DNA of 64,000 bases from Bimuria novae-zelandiae CBS 107.79 (GCA_010015655.1 ML976749.1:193993-257992), one strand, 5' to 3'; counted from the stretch's first letter, positions 1 through 12,569 are shown. Notes: generated by a model not told the origin, from the sequence alone. Translations and numbers: made by a program.

Positions 1-1260
1 TAGAAGGCTACCCCATTCCCCACTATTGTCACACAAAGGCCAGATTGAACAGCTGAGTCGCCCCTATCTGGAGAGGGACAGCAGCAAGAGAGGCCGCTCC
101 TATAGTAGCGGTAGCACTAGCATGAGTGACCCTTACTAAGTGCAGGGCACGTCTACATACCCCCTGGGAGGTTACATAGGACGTAAAACCAATACTACTA
201 CTACTACTACTACTATGTGCATGGTTTCATGAAAGGCGAAGCCTTGAAATCGAGCCCCATTCTCAGAGACATTCATATAGTATGATACTTACACCGGGGG
301 ACAATCTTTTTTTTACTTGGTACTTGGTTCCTACAACCATGGTTTGCGAACCTTCTCCACATAGTATGATAAACAGTCGATATTTACATTTCATGATTCT
401 CATAACTACCCGCTTTTCCAGCCTTTCTCGCAGATACAAGTGCGAATTAATACTAAAGCTTGTAGATCCTAAGGGTCTATTCTTGAAAATAATGAAAATT
501 TTATGAGTCGAGGATTTGACTCAAAGTTTTTAGTATATTCAATGCATGCAACGATTTCAGTCCCCTAGGGTTAGTTGTTCAACAGCCTTACTTACATTCT
601 AAGGGTTCTGGTCTTGACTATGAATTTAGTAAGGAGAATGAATATCGATACGTGACATGCATGTGTAATCATGGCCTTTCGTTTGATGTGTCGCATCATC
701 TACTCAGGTCGTTGGGCGACGATAAAAGAGCGGGGTGTCGCGGCACCCTTTTCACTGCACCGGTATTTTTGCCTCTTACGATTCAAAGCTTGTATGATCT
801 TGTGTTCTAGGTGAGCCCTGTCACATGTATCGCGTAGGTAGGCCAGTACCACAGGTAAGTTTGACTGGCGCCGGCGCTGGCGGAGATGACGCAGGGCCGG
901 ACATGGCTGACCGCCATGTTTTGTCCGTGGGATGAGGCTGTATGCATAGCCAATTTCATGTACTTTGGGGCATTGGACCAGACGTAATGCAACAAGGCTG
1001 TCTACGTTGTGGGCAGGGTCTGGTCTTTGTTGGGGGGTTTCAAGTGGTCGAGGTGAGCAGCGGATGTTTTCCGCGTTGTTAGTAATTGTTGAGATAATTA
1101 CCTAGGTTCCGCATAGACAAGTTCTATGAAACACTCCAACGTCCAATTATTGTTAGGCGGACTTGAGGTTATTTTTAAAACTACAAATGAATATGTCAGT
1201 GAGAGCGTGGAATATAACGTGGAACGCATGTCTGAGCAACGGAGGTCTTCCGCATCGTTA
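1..1260. other. non-coding left flank
   Basis: No supportable gene. Base composition is near normal, unlike the AT-rich block that begins at about 1260. Short open frames (for example 807-995 minus) lack motifs, introns or recognisable similarity. A trinucleotide microsatellite is at 192-216. Confidence 0.6.
192..216. repeat. (ACT)n microsatellite
   Basis: About eight tandem ACT triplets in otherwise unique non-coding sequence. Confidence 0.9.
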
Positions 1261-4200
1261 TTAATAGTCTGGCCCTTTAACTAAGACTTTATTTAACATG
1301 CTTTAACTCTATACGCCTATTAGCTCTATTTAATAACTTAACTATAAATATAAGTTACGCAATTTAATAATTAAGAGTCTTATTACCTTAACTACTAATA
1401 TAACGACGCACAACCTACGCGACGTAATAATAATTACGTTATATAACTATACTAACTATATAGCGTAGGTTATATAAATCTAGTTAAGATACATACTCTA
1501 TTATATCTAGGATCTACTAGATCTAGAATTAATAACTACGCTAAAACCTAAGCTAGTAATCTTATAAGCTTTAAAACTAGCTAATTATACTTTAATTACT
1601 ACATTATAACGCTAACGCGTATTTCTAAACTATCTATATTAGGTATTAAAGCCTTTAAAGAAGACCTTTAGTACTATAAAACGTTACTTAAAGAATTTAA
1701 GAATAATTAATACGCATTTAAAAAAAAGTAGTTAAGCCTTTAGTAAATTATTATTTTTATATAATTAATAATTAGCTAGTATTTCTAAAAGAACGTGCTG
1801 CGTACCTAACTAACTACTTAAATAGTAAATTATTAACCTTAAGGCTATAGTTAGCATTAATACGCTATTTAAATAAGAATGCGCACGCGACTAATATTAC
1901 TTCTCTTTAAAGCTACTATAAATCGCGAATATATAGGATACATAGCTAGTAGAATATAATTAAGTAGCTACTAAAGCGGAGATATATAAAGTTTTAAAAT
2001 TAATATAGTTTTAAAATTAATATAGTTTAACGCTATAGTAAAAGACTTTTTAAATACTATAAATAAAGTTACTCCTACGTGGTTAACAACCTTTTAGGAC
2101 AACGGACAGTTCACACTAAGTATAACTAGGAAAGAAATAATAAAGCGTTTTTAAAAATATATAATACTAAACTACCTAATATTATAAATAAAGCAGAGAT
2201 TTGCCTTCGTAATAAGTAACTTATTAGAGCTTAGTAAAAACGGTAAACCTGCCTAAAGCATATAAAGTAGGGACGCCTATAGTACTAAAACGTTATTATT
2301 TAAAAAATAGGGTAGACCTTAATATTAACGTATAGGCTAGTAAATAGTTAAGTAAGACTCCCCCCTAGACCTTTTAACCCTTATTAAAGCAGGTGGGTGT
2401 CTAAAATTTATTAAAGTAAAAGGGTAGAAATACTATGCATATAGTATATAGCACTTTATAAGCGACTACTTTTATATAAATCTAGCAAAAGCCCCAGAAT
2501 AGTAGTAGCTAAATAAAAAGATTAAGGAGCTTATTATACTAAAGTAAAAGTATAATTTAGAGTTTTAAAAACTTTTAAGAGGTTAAAGTAGGCCTAGACC
2601 TAAAACTCTAGCTATAAAGAATTCTTATACTCTAACTTTAAAGATTACTAAATAGTAATTAAATAGTAAATAAATATTTATTATATAAGTAGTATTTGTC
2701 GCGTTTTTTAAAATAAGTTAAATTAATTATCTACTACGGCGTTTATTTATCCTTAATTCTGGCTTAACTTGCCACATTACGAACGATCCTAATTAGATAT
2801 ACAATTACTAATTGCTAGCACAAGGAGATTTTATATAGGCAGGTAATACACAAATATAGATTAAGGGGTATAGATTACTTGTTATAAATCTACAACGCGA
2901 ACAGGGAGCTAAAAGATTAGTACTATACGATATAGCTATTTATCTAAACCTGCTATATAATCTTGTCTCTTTCTAAGTATTAAGACAGCAAGGATTCTAG
3001 TGGGATACTAAATTAGAACCTACTACCCTTAAGAGACTAAATAGAACAACCATTAGAGAACTTTAAGAGATCTATAGGCAATAGGTACTAGAACACTAGC
3101 CTATACACTACTTAGCTTATTACACACATACCCACAACTCTCGAACTCAGAGACAAAGTTAGAAAGTGTTAGCCCTACTCTAGTATAAGAGGCTTAGTTA
3201 TTTAAGATATATAATAATTAAATACTTAGTATAATAATCGAAAGGGGTACGCGTTAAAGGAATTATAATAATAAAATATAACTTATATAAATAAGTAAAA
3301 ATATAGAGGTAAATTAGTTGCGCGCTAAGGATTAATAAATAAGAACCTAAAGAGAGGCTTACTATTAATTTCTATTTATATAAACTATAAATATTTAATA
3401 AGGAGAAGAGCTAGATGCTTATTATAAATAAGTACTTAAAATTCTAATAGGGTTTTTACTTTACTAATAATTAAATAGCTAAGTTAATTATTAACGCACT
3501 AATAAACTTCTTCTAATTTTTAAAAAACTAATATAATATTACTCTAAAAATTATTAAATTAGATAATAAAATTATAATAGTTAAGCCTAAAGTCGAGCGT
3601 TAGTTCTAAAGATAAGGTATAATTATTAAGCTTTTAGCACTAAATATATAAGCTTAGAACAGGGGCGCTAAACGCTTAGGGGGTATAAATAAGGAGAAAT
3701 TACGCACGATGCGCCTAGACGCAAACCTTCTATAGGAGCTTTAGCTAGAAATTACATAAGCCAGAGTATACCTATATAATTAAACGCCGAACTACGTAAA
3801 TAACTAGAAGACGCTATACGAGCTATTCTTTATATAAGCGTTACTAGTAAATAAATTAGTTATATTATTTAAGAAGCTAAATATAGCTTACTTAAAAGTC
3901 TATAGTAATAAAGCATTTGTAATAATAGACAATACACTTAGAGGAAAGTTTTAACTACAGAGATTAGATCTAAAGGTATAGATTAGATATCTAGTAGAAT
4001 ACTAATTATTTAATATTTATTAGATCTAGGTTCCTTTACTTGTAAAAGTTATTAGCACGTAGGACGTAATTTTTAATAAAAGTATAATTTTAATAGTAAA
4101 ACTAAGGATTTTATAGATAACCTTATGCATAGTACACTAGACGAAATAGCTACGTATATTAAGATAATTAAATTACCACTACCTATATACTAACTAGAAA

Positions 4201-4768
4201 TTAAATCGTTTCACGAAGATAAAACCGTTAATTATAGTATAAATAATAATAAAGAGCTAGATCTACTAGGCTACTACTAAGGATAGAAAATTAAGGATTA
4301 TTACTTAACTTTGCTAATAATACTATCGCCTGCAGCCTTACTAGCGTAATTAATAATTAGGAAAGTATTAAGCGTCCTTAAAATTTAATTATTAAAAATA
4401 GTTCCCTAGGTAGCAGCCTTTATGGCAGGAACTAAAGCTAGGAACGTAGGTAAGTATAAAGGGGATCTAATTAATAAAGTAATAATAGAGAGATTACTTG
4501 TAAAAGGCGTTAAAATTACTAATTATAGTTACTACCTCCTCCTATTTAAAACAAACCTCGACGAATACTTAATAGAAAAATTATTTAAGAAAACATAATA
4601 ATTGCACCTAGATAGTTATAAAATTATAAAGTTATAGGTAGAAGTACTATATAAGACTGTAAAGGCAACGGAATAATAGATTCTAGATTATATATAGGTG
4701 TATATATATAAGTTGAATAAATACTACTAATTTATTAAGTGCAAACCACGACTAGTAGTTAAAGGAGA

Positions 4769-4773
4769 CTAAT
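4769..4773. repeat. target-site duplication, left copy (CTAAT)
   Basis: Five bases directly repeated at 5029-5033 on the other side of the solo LTR. Confidence 0.85.
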
Positions 4774-5028
4774 TGTTGAATGGGCTATACTAAGCCAAGC
4801 ATATCGCGATATGATAGGGCTAGATAGTTGTACGATGGTACGGGTGAGAAAAGGGTCTGGTATTCAAGTCTTGTCTGTCTATTCTACGTACGGAGGAAAG
4901 GGGATTATAAGGATTAATGCTCGCGCACGGTGACTATGGTCTGTGCCTTTGCCTGTGCGGTATTACATAACCATTGTCACCTGTCTTAAGACATCGCATT
5001 AGGTAGCTGCCCGTACTGCGTACGGACA
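4774..5028. mobile_element. solo LTR inserted in the Copia reverse transcriptase
   Basis: A 255-bp island of normal composition interrupts the AT-rich Copia RT region. It begins TGTTGAATGGG and ends GGACA, the TG..CA ends of an LTR, and is flanked by an exact 5-bp duplication CTAAT (4769-4773 and 5029-5033). Removing the island and one copy of the duplication rejoins the RT reading. There are no internal genes, so it is a solo LTR. It carries little RIP damage, so it arrived after the main mutation wave that hit its host. Confidence 0.88.
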
Positions 5029-5033
5029 CTAAT
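5029..5033. repeat. target-site duplication, right copy (CTAAT)
   Basis: Matches 4769-4773 exactly. Confidence 0.85.
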
Positions 5034-6452
5034 AATATAATATTACCTCCTAGGACACCTATGTAGTAATACTAGCAAGACGTTTCTTTTAACTACTTAT
5101 AGCTATTATAGCTAAATATAATCTTAAACTAATATAATACGACGTTACTAACGCGTTTATGCACGCATTACTAGATAGAAAAGTATATATATAAATGCTA
5201 TAAAGGTATAGAAAACCTAGCACTATCTTAAAAGTTTACAAAGCTTTATATAGATTGCAAATCTTATTATTACTCTAGTAAAAGGAATTTACAGCGACGC
5301 TTACTTAGCTTAAGTTCTAGATTATACCCCACGAGCCCTGCTATATAATTAAGAATAAAATTACTATTTTTTTATATAGACGATATTATCCTTGTGTACT
5401 ATAAATCTAAAGCCTACGAAGCATAGTAAGCCGTAAAGTAACTTAAGAAGAAGTACTTAATAATAAGTAAAGAAAGCCTATAATAGTTCCTAAGAATTAA
5501 AGTAATTAGAGATTATTAAAAATAACTTATTTAACTCCCTTAAGCTTTATACTATAATTAAATTAGCTACCTAATTAATAACTAAATAATCTAGCACGAT
5601 ACTCTAATAGTAATAATAGAGCTTAAGCTAAGAGATGGACTAGCTTTACCTTTAGAAATTAATAAGTATTAACGCAAGATTAAATTACTATTATATATAG
5701 TTATTAGTACGCGACTAGATACCGCCTTTATAACCTTTTAACTAGCTAGATATCTTGTAAACCTAAGACTAGAGCATTATTATACTGCTAACTAAGTCTT
5801 ATTATATCTTAATAATACGAAGTAGGTAATACTTTAACTTAGTAGAGGTAATTTCTTGCAAGTAGCTAATAACGTCTTATTTACTAATAATACACTAGAC
5901 TATAAGAGATTATAAGGATATGCTATAAAGCTATTTAATAGACTTATTACATGGGAAGCTAGCAAATAGGATACTATTATAATATTAACTATAAAAGCTA
6001 AACTCTTATTACTTTTATAAGTAGCTAAAGAAGCTATTTTTACGTCTTAATTAATTAAAGAGCTAGGGGTTTAACTACCTAGTCTAATAATTATAATTAA
6101 ATGCGACAACTAGCAGACTATTAGACTAGTAACCTAGGAAGTTTCTAAGCTACAAACTAAGCTACGGCATGTTGATATCCACAACCACTGGCTCCAACAG
6201 GAAGTCATAGACGATAGAATTAATATAAAGTATACACGATCTAAAGATATAATTGCAGATAGCCGTACAAAGGCACTCCTAGTAAATAAGTAGCTAACCT
6301 TTTTAGACTACTTAGGACTAGTAGAGATAAGAGATTAAAAGATAGTACATAAAGCACCTCTAGAGAAGATTTAAAATTAACTAAATAACCTTTCTTTTAT
6401 ATAACCTTAGTATATATAGCTTAAATTAATACATTGCTCTAAGCTAAAGGGG

Positions 6453-6700
6453 TGTATTAAATTATATATATTTAATTATATAGTCCTTTGCACACGCAAA
6501 GGTAGCTAACGCAATTATATATAAAGAGACTTTACTAGTAGTCTAGTTTTATCTACACGCTTTTAGGCGAGACAAAGAGCGACTCTCCTTAATTAACGGA
6601 AATAGATTAGCGTCTTAGCGTAAGACGTAAGGATAAAAGAGCCTTATATTCTTACATAAAAAAAAACAAGAATCTATCCTCAACAACCCAAACAATCTAA
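6453..6700 (+). repeat. probable 3' LTR of the Copia remnant
   Basis: It starts TGTATTAAA directly after the purine tract AAAGGGG, about 100 bp beyond the RNase H C-terminus, which is the expected place for a 3' LTR. The right end is uncertain: a CA-rich tract near 6670-6700 is followed by unassignable AT-rich sequence. No matching 5' copy was found. Confidence 0.5.
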
Positions 6701-6802
6701 TAAATATATATAAATTATTAACTCAACGTTACCTAAAATATGTACAATCATTATAATACGTTCTTATATAAATACTAGTAATAACTTAATAACGTACTCC
6801 AT

Positions 6803-6857
6803 AAGCGGGCTGGACACAAAAGCGGGCTGGACACACACGCGAGCTAGACACTCTTCC
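6803..6857. repeat. three direct copies of a subterminal motif in the left TIR
   Basis: AGCGGGCTGGACAC occurs twice and the variant GCGAGCTAGACAC once within the left terminus, while the right terminus (around 10444-10457) has a single copy. The left TIR is therefore longer than the right by two motif units. Confidence 0.8.
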
Positions 6858-8278
6858 AAGACCCCACCAAAATCTATACTATACGCGATAGTATAGAACG
6901 CGTATTAATAGTTATAAAAAATTATAAAAAGCTAATTTACTTAAAATCTATATTTATAATTTATTTATAAATACGTAAGTTATGTCTAGCCTTACTATAG
7001 CGGTTATAGCGGTATTAAGTTAATTTGCCTTTATTAGTGTATACCTTTTTTTTTTAATTTCTTTTTATTATTACGCGTCCTAAAGTCCTTTAAAGTAGCT
7101 AGTTACTAGCTATTAGTAGCTATAAGTACTTTTTTTTTACTATAGTTACTTTTTCTTTTGCGATTTCCATCGCGTAGTAGCCTTATTAGTAGCTTAAAGC
7201 TTAATAATTTACTTTTATACTAATACTAGCTTATACGCTACTATTACTACGCCTTTTACTATTTTTTAAAGACCTTAACTAGGCTTATTAAAGAACTATC
7301 TAAGTGCCTCTAAATCCTCTCCTTTACTAGCGTTAATTATAACATAAATTCTAGAGTGTTACTAAGTATCTATAACTGCCACATACTATCGCGTATAGTA
7401 TACGGCAAAGGCGTACGTAGATAAATATTAAGCTTTAGTATTACTACTTTTAAGTTAAAGGAAATAAGGCTAGCGCCTTAAAAGGTTTTTTAAATATTAT
7501 TTTAAGTTATTATAGCTTTAAACGCGGTAATAAAATAAGGTAGAAACTTAATTTTAGTAATATATATAATATAATTACGTATTAAATCTTTAGCTTGGCG
7601 TCTATACGCCTTCTTTAACGGCAAGAAACACCCTATATTAAGTGGCTATAAAAGGTGCGACGAATGTAAAGGTATATAAAGAGTAATAATCTTATTATTT
7701 TTATAGTATTATTAAAATTTAAGCAAGTTATAGCTCTTATAGCTATTAATAATAAGTAGCTAATAGTTACTAATAGTATACTTTTTTATATGCGCGTTAA
7801 AGTACTTTAGCTATTATATACTAAGCTTATTTATTATTTAGCTATTTTTAGAGACTATAAAAACCTAGTCGCGAGGTAGATCTTTCTTTTAGTACTAGAT
7901 AGAGAGGTAGTGCTTGCCCTAAAAGATAGTGAAAGATAGAAGTGTATAGCTTATCGCATTAACGCCCTAAATAATTAAAGTCTACTACTAGTTACCTTAC
8001 TATATACTTTTTAGCTTGCTTTAATATTTAAAGCCTATAATAACTACTCCTATTAATATTATGCCTATTATAAAGCTAGTCTTATTAAAGTTATAGGTAT
8101 CTTTATCTAAGATACTATACTTAGCTTTATATAACTTTAGGATCCTTATAAAGGGCTTTCTTATAATTATATTTTTAATTAAACTTAATTTAGAGCTCTA
8201 GCTAGTACTTAATAAAATTTATAGCTTAGTTTTAGCTTATAGGGTCGCGGTAACGCTTAGCTAATAAAAAATTAGCTA

Positions 8279-10110
8279 ACGTGTTTTATCACTCAGCGGC
8301 GCACATCAGTCAGTGGCACACCCCACCAGAATCGCAACGCGCCTTCCACCGCGCCCGCCATGCCTACAACGCAGCGCGCCCAGCAGGCCTAGAAAGAGGG
8401 CAGACTTGCTCTCTTAAAGCAGGCCTTTTAAACAAAGTAAATTTTAAGCCGCTAAAGGGCTGCTACTATATATAGCGTCCTAAAAATAACTCTTTATTAA
8501 CGCGTTAATAGCGCTTTCCTATAAGCTATAGCTAACGCCTAGAAACGTAAGCTATAGCTATTTAAAAAGTAAGTACTTATTAAGTAGATTCTTAATTTTA
8601 ACTAACGCAGATTTCTGCCCTAAATTATTAATATATAATAAATAGCTAATATTTTACTTACTACCTATAGCTAAGATCTTTCTTTTTAGCTAGTTAGTAA
8701 GTGCTAGGCAACGCGCTTTATGAACGCCTAATTAAAGCTCTAAATAAAGTAAAATAAGAAATTTAACTTATAGCGCGCGTAATATGAAGATTTAGTTATA
8801 ATTTACGCGTAGTTTAAGCTTATAAAAGAAACGTAATAGTTGTATAGCATAACTAATATAAATATCTATAACTTTAATAAGACTAGCTTTATAATAGGCG
8901 TCGTAGCAACGTTAAAGGTTATTATAAGCTTTAATAGAGTTAGTTAAGTAACTACTATTTAGCCTAGTAATTATAAGTAGGTTACAATAATTAAGGGGGT
9001 TAACGTAGCTAAGTAAGTAATTCTACCCTTTATTATCCTCGCGGCTAAGCTTTACTAAGCTAGCTAGTATTAAGCCTTATCTACTAACTAGATAATCGCT
9101 ATTAGCAATAACAGCTAGATAACTAATAAGCTTAGCTTTGCCTAGCTTTAGCACTTTAATAGCTGTACAAGGTCGCGTATAGCTGGCACCCATCGACTCC
9201 TTATCCTCGACGGCCATAGCAGCCACGCAACGCCAGAGTTCGACAAGTACTGCGCAGAGAATAGTATTATTACGCTCTGTATGCCGCCTCATACCTCGCA
9301 CCTGCTCCAGCCACTTGACGTTGGCTGTTTCTCGCCTCTGAAGACTGCGTACGGGCGCCAGGTCCAGGAGCTCGCGCGACAAGGCGTCTTCCACGTCGAC
9401 AAGGAGGACTTCCTACAGATATACCCATGCATCCGAGAGATAGTCCTTACAGAGAAGAATATCTAGGCTGGCTTCCGGGCGACAGGGCTCGTCCCGTTCT
9501 GTCCAGATCGCGTCCTGTCGTCGCTCACGGTGGTTAGGACGCCGTCCCCACCAGCGACGGCAGCCGACGCTAAGGCTGTATAGACGCTAGAGACGCTGTT
9601 TATAGTTAATTAGCTTTAGTAGCAAGCTCGATATATACAGGACCAAGTTTATTATTAATTATAGAGCCCTACTACTTAAGCTATCCGCTAGCTTGCTAAA
9701 GCATGTTAATATTCTATACAGTAAACTACAATACTTATAGCTAAGGTTATAAAGCTTTAGCAGGCTCTTAAGCGCCGCGAGCGTAAGCAGCAGCAGCGTC
9801 GCCAGTATATTGCCCACGGGGGAGCTCTACAGGCTAAGCAGGGCCAGCTACTTGCTATAGAGGCGGAAAATGCGGAGCAGGAGGTAGCTCGCCAGGATGC
9901 CCAGCCCGCGCGCCAGCGCGCACCACCAACGTGTTCAAAGTGCCACATCCAAGGCCACAAGATAACTCAATGCAGGACTATTTAAGGATCCTATATATAT
10001 ATTTGCAGTATAATTAATTCTGTTATTATAGCGCGATCCGTTAAAAAGTCGCGTTGATTCTGGTGGGGTGCGCCACTGACTGATGTGCGCCGCTGAGTGA
10101 TAAAACACGT
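8279..10110 (+). mobile_element. pogo-type DNA transposon nested in the element above
   Basis: An 1832-bp element with inverted termini starting ACGTGTTTTATCACTCAGCG, nearly perfect over about 54 bp (a G/A difference at 8318, then a small indel). It is flanked by TA (8277-8278 and 10111-10112). The plus-strand transposase remains legible around 9270-9560 as PHTSHLLQPLDVGCF.PLKTAYGRQVQE and GFRATGLVPF.PDRVLSSL, the end of a DDE_1 domain. A CCHC knuckle CSKCHIQGHKITQC follows near 9935-9980. The 5' half (8460-9160) is AT-rich and full of stops. The opposite orientation and distinct TIRs show it is a different family from its host element. Confidence 0.92.
9281..9990 (+). pseudogene. pogo/DDE_1 transposase fragment with C-terminal CCHC knuckle
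   Basis: The frame from 9281 gives the conserved pogo motif HTSHLLQPLDVG followed by PLKTAYGRQ. It runs to a stop at 9464-9466, where the sister family would continue directly into AGFRATGLVPF. That continuation is present downstream in the same frame, so the stop is a nonsense mutation. The tail near 9750-9980 is rich in Arg, Gln and Ala and ends in a CxxCxxxGHxxxxC zinc knuckle, as often found after DDE_1 in fungal pogo elements. N-terminal helix-turn-helix regions upstream are destroyed by AT-rich mutation. Not functional. Confidence 0.85.
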
Positions 10111-10471
10111 TATATCTTTTATAGTAGTAAGCTGGGGTAAAATTCCTTACATATTTATATTAAATATATATTAAATAATTACTTACTCTTCTATTTTTAG
10201 TAGTTATATTAAGTTAGGTATATAATTATATTAAAAATGTAATTTTAGCGCGTCGCGTGCTTAGTGTATTTTAAGAGATATTATAAATAGATATAGTGTA
10301 TTATAAAGTTAGAGTTACGTTTTATTTAAAAGCCTAAAGCGTAAGCTATATATAATCTTTTTTTAAAAGTAGTAGCTAATAAGGTAGTTAAGATATTGCG
10401 TTGTATTATAGGTGATAGTATATTTTAGTGGGGTCTTGGCAGAGTGTCCAGCTCGCTTGTGGAGTACGTTA

Positions 10472-11301
10472 ATAGTTATTATTATAAAACATAGGAGTGG
10501 ATTATCTTTTCTAAATATAATATTTTTATTATTTTACTAATAATAAAAGGCTTTACTAAAATAGTAGCTTATTATTAAATATAAATAGTATGAAATAATT
10601 TTGCTTATTAATAGTACCTTTAGGTAAATAATAAAAGATATAGATATTAGGTATAGCTGAGGACTTTATATAAAACTAATAGCTTATAGGCCGGACGTCT
10701 GCGCAGCTTAGAATTAACAATTTAATAAGGTTTAACGTGGTCAATCTCCACGAGACACTCCCAGTGTCTGGAATTCGATTAGTTTCGATCAGTGGTGGCG
10801 TGCAGCGTAAGGACTGTCTCTTTTAGGTCTGGTGCCCACCTACGGAAATGCTGGGTGGGGCCGACCCACTGGAAAAGGTGCTGACAGCCAATCAAATATT
10901 TGCGATCGACTGCCGTATACGGCAAGCCTTTGGCGGCATCAGAATTCCTCCGCTGGGCACTCAAAGGAGCATCGCAACTCACGCAAAGCTATGGTCAATC
11001 GCAGGTACGATTCCTTTTTCGTGCATATGGGCAGCATTTCTCAGCATTTTCTCTTCGTCGGACGTTTCAGCCGCAGTAAAGGGCCGAAAGGTGAGGTGTG
11101 GGGCTACGCAAGCAGTGAGGTGATCGTGTACCCCAATGGCGTCGACTGCAAACATCTCGCAGGTGGGGTATAAGAAAGAGCGTCTTGCGCCCACCAGAGC
11201 AACAACACACAGCAATCGCTTTCAATACTTGCAAGTACGATACAATTACACTTCATCTTGATATCCGCATCCTCCTTCGTCTACACATCTGAACCTCCCA
11301 A
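10472..11301. other. transition from AT-rich block to gene space; promoter of the NmrA-like gene
   Basis: AT-rich sequence without motifs continues to about 10690, then composition returns to normal. No gene is supported; overlapping short frames at 10779-11215 on both strands look like chance. The last 100 bp before 11302 is C/T-rich leader-like sequence. Confidence 0.55.
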
Positions 11302-12315
11302 ATGTCCATCAAAAACGTTGTTATCATCGGCGTAAGTGCAGCGATGGCCCCACTCCTCCCTCATCCTTTCATGATACTGATTCCACCAGGCTGGAGGCAA
11401 CCTCGGACCTTCCATCCTGAAGGCTCTCCTAAACCATTCATCCTTCAACGTCACAGTCCTCAGCCGTAAGGACTCTGACAAGACTTTCCCCGATAAGGCC
11501 AAAGTCATCCGCGTCGACTACGACTCCTTCGATGACCTCAAGTCCGCATTTGCAGGCCAAGATGCGATTGTCTCGAACCTAGCTACCTCAGCTCTCGCGA
11601 TTGAGCCCAAGATCATCGATGCCGCCATCGCCGCAGGCGTCAAGCGCTACCTCCCCTCAGAGTTTGGCAGTAACACCACAGATCCTCGCTTGGTTGCTGC
11701 GGTCCCGGTTTCTCAGGGCAAAGTCTCCATTCAAGACTATCTAAAGAGCAAGAGCAAGGAGATTAGCTATACGAATGTCATCACGGGACCATTCTTTGGT
11801 AAGCACGCCAATTTTCACATCTTCGGGGCCTTGTACTGACCGTTTTGTCTCCAGATTGGGGCATCAAGGTGGGATTTCTCGGTATTAACGGTCAGACCAA
11901 GACGGGCACGCTCATCGACGGTGGCAAAGCCAAATTTTCGTCCACCAACCTCAGCCAGATCGGTCTTGCCGTGGTGAAGATCCTTGAGCACGCCGAGGAG
12001 ACTAAGAACCAGGATGTGTTCGTGTCCTCCTTTGAGACTTCGCAGAAGGAGCTTCTTGAGAAGGCAGAGAAGATTACGGGAGAGAAATGGAAGGTGGAGG
12101 AGCTGTCCTCCAAGGCTTTGCGAGAGGAGGGTCTCAAGAAAGTCCAAGCCGGCGATTTCTCTGGGGTCGTTCCATTGCTTCAGGCGGCTGTTTCGGGAGA
12201 GGAAGCGCTGGCGGATCACTCGGCATATCTGTGGAATGAGAAGTTGGGTCTCCCGAAGGAGGATCTCGAGGAGTCAATCAAGGCTGGATTGAGCGGGAAG
12301 CTTGTAGGGGAGTAG
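11302..12315 (+). CDS. NmrA-like / isoflavone-reductase-like NAD(P)-binding protein
   Basis: Three exons (11302-11331, 11390-11798, 11855-12315), introns of 58 and 56 bp, 299 residues. The N-terminus MSIKNVVIIGAGGNLGPSIL is the GxxGxxG dinucleotide-binding turn of the atypical SDR (NmrA/PCBER) group. Later come VSNLATSALAIEPKIIDAA and RYLPSEFGS, the phrase typical of isoflavone-reductase-like proteins. These enzymes act in the cytosol on small aromatic or quinone-like substrates with NADPH, or sense the NADP(H) ratio. The substrate here cannot be told. The first exon is only ten codons; the start is the ATG after a C/T-rich leader. All junctions keep frame, and it is intact. It is the first real gene next to the transposon nest. 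Confidence 0.9.
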
Positions 12316-12569
12316 ACGGAGTGATTAGCTCTGCAGTCGTCTCGCCGATTTGAGATGAACAAGAACCATACTCAATACCAAATCATACCACAAAACTCCC
12401 ACCACGTGACACGTGCCCAGAACATCGTGCGTGCTCGCCAGCGCTCAGCCCAAAGCGGGAGTAGTCGTGAACACTAGCGCTCGCGTAGCCCCTCACCATC
12501 CCTGCAAAAATTTCTACCCCACACGAAAACTCCCACCTCGCACCCAAACAATTGACTCGTGAACCCCAA

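Larger units (their letters stand above)
1260..6700 (+). mobile_element. RIP-degraded Ty1/Copia LTR retrotransposon remnant
   Basis: The block is very AT-rich and full of TA, with many stops in every frame, as expected after RIP (C-to-T in CpA). Conceptual translation of the plus strand still shows the Copia order. A retropepsin-like protease region lies at about 2750-3030 (SGLTCHITND, then NLVSF..LRQQG..WDTK..EPTTL). GAG-pre-integrase and integrase lie at about 3100-3760. Reverse transcriptase lies at about 4700-5540 (CKPRLVVKGD, YRKPSTILK..KALYRL, YRRYYPCVL). RNase H lies at about 5640-6340, ending in HVDIHNHWLQQE and KYTRSKDIIADS.TKALL. A polypurine tract (6446-6452) precedes the likely 3' LTR. 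The order protease-integrase-RT-RNaseH marks Copia rather than Gypsy. No 5' LTR could be found, so the left boundary is only the compositional edge. Confidence 0.9.
6792..10469 (-). mobile_element. Fot1/pogo-type DNA transposon, RIP-degraded, with a nested element
   Basis: Inverted termini begin ACGTACTCC at 6792 and end GGAGTACGT at 10469, flanked by TA on both sides (6790-6791, 10470-10471), the Tc1/mariner-superfamily target. Similarity continues inward (GAGCTGGACACT, then CCAAGACCCCAC). Removing the inner element and its TA duplication leaves about 1.84 kb, close to Fot1 size. The transposase is on the minus strand around 7400-7700. Despite many stops it reads LHSSHLL.PLNIGCFLPLKKAYRRQ, then GASLISFN and LRTPL, a DDE_1 (pogo) C-terminal region. 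The ORF is dead. Confidence 0.88.

Noticed and set aside
807..995. 62-codon frame in the left flank
   Set aside because: No recognisable motif, no start context or splice partner; length is within chance.
8281..8475. Open frame at the left end of the inner transposon
   Set aside because: It begins inside the inverted repeat and its reading is TIR plus flanking sequence; no domain.
10779..11215. Overlapping open frames on both strands upstream of the NmrA-like gene
   Set aside because: Mutually overlapping, no motif, no splice logic; best read as promoter sequence with normal composition.
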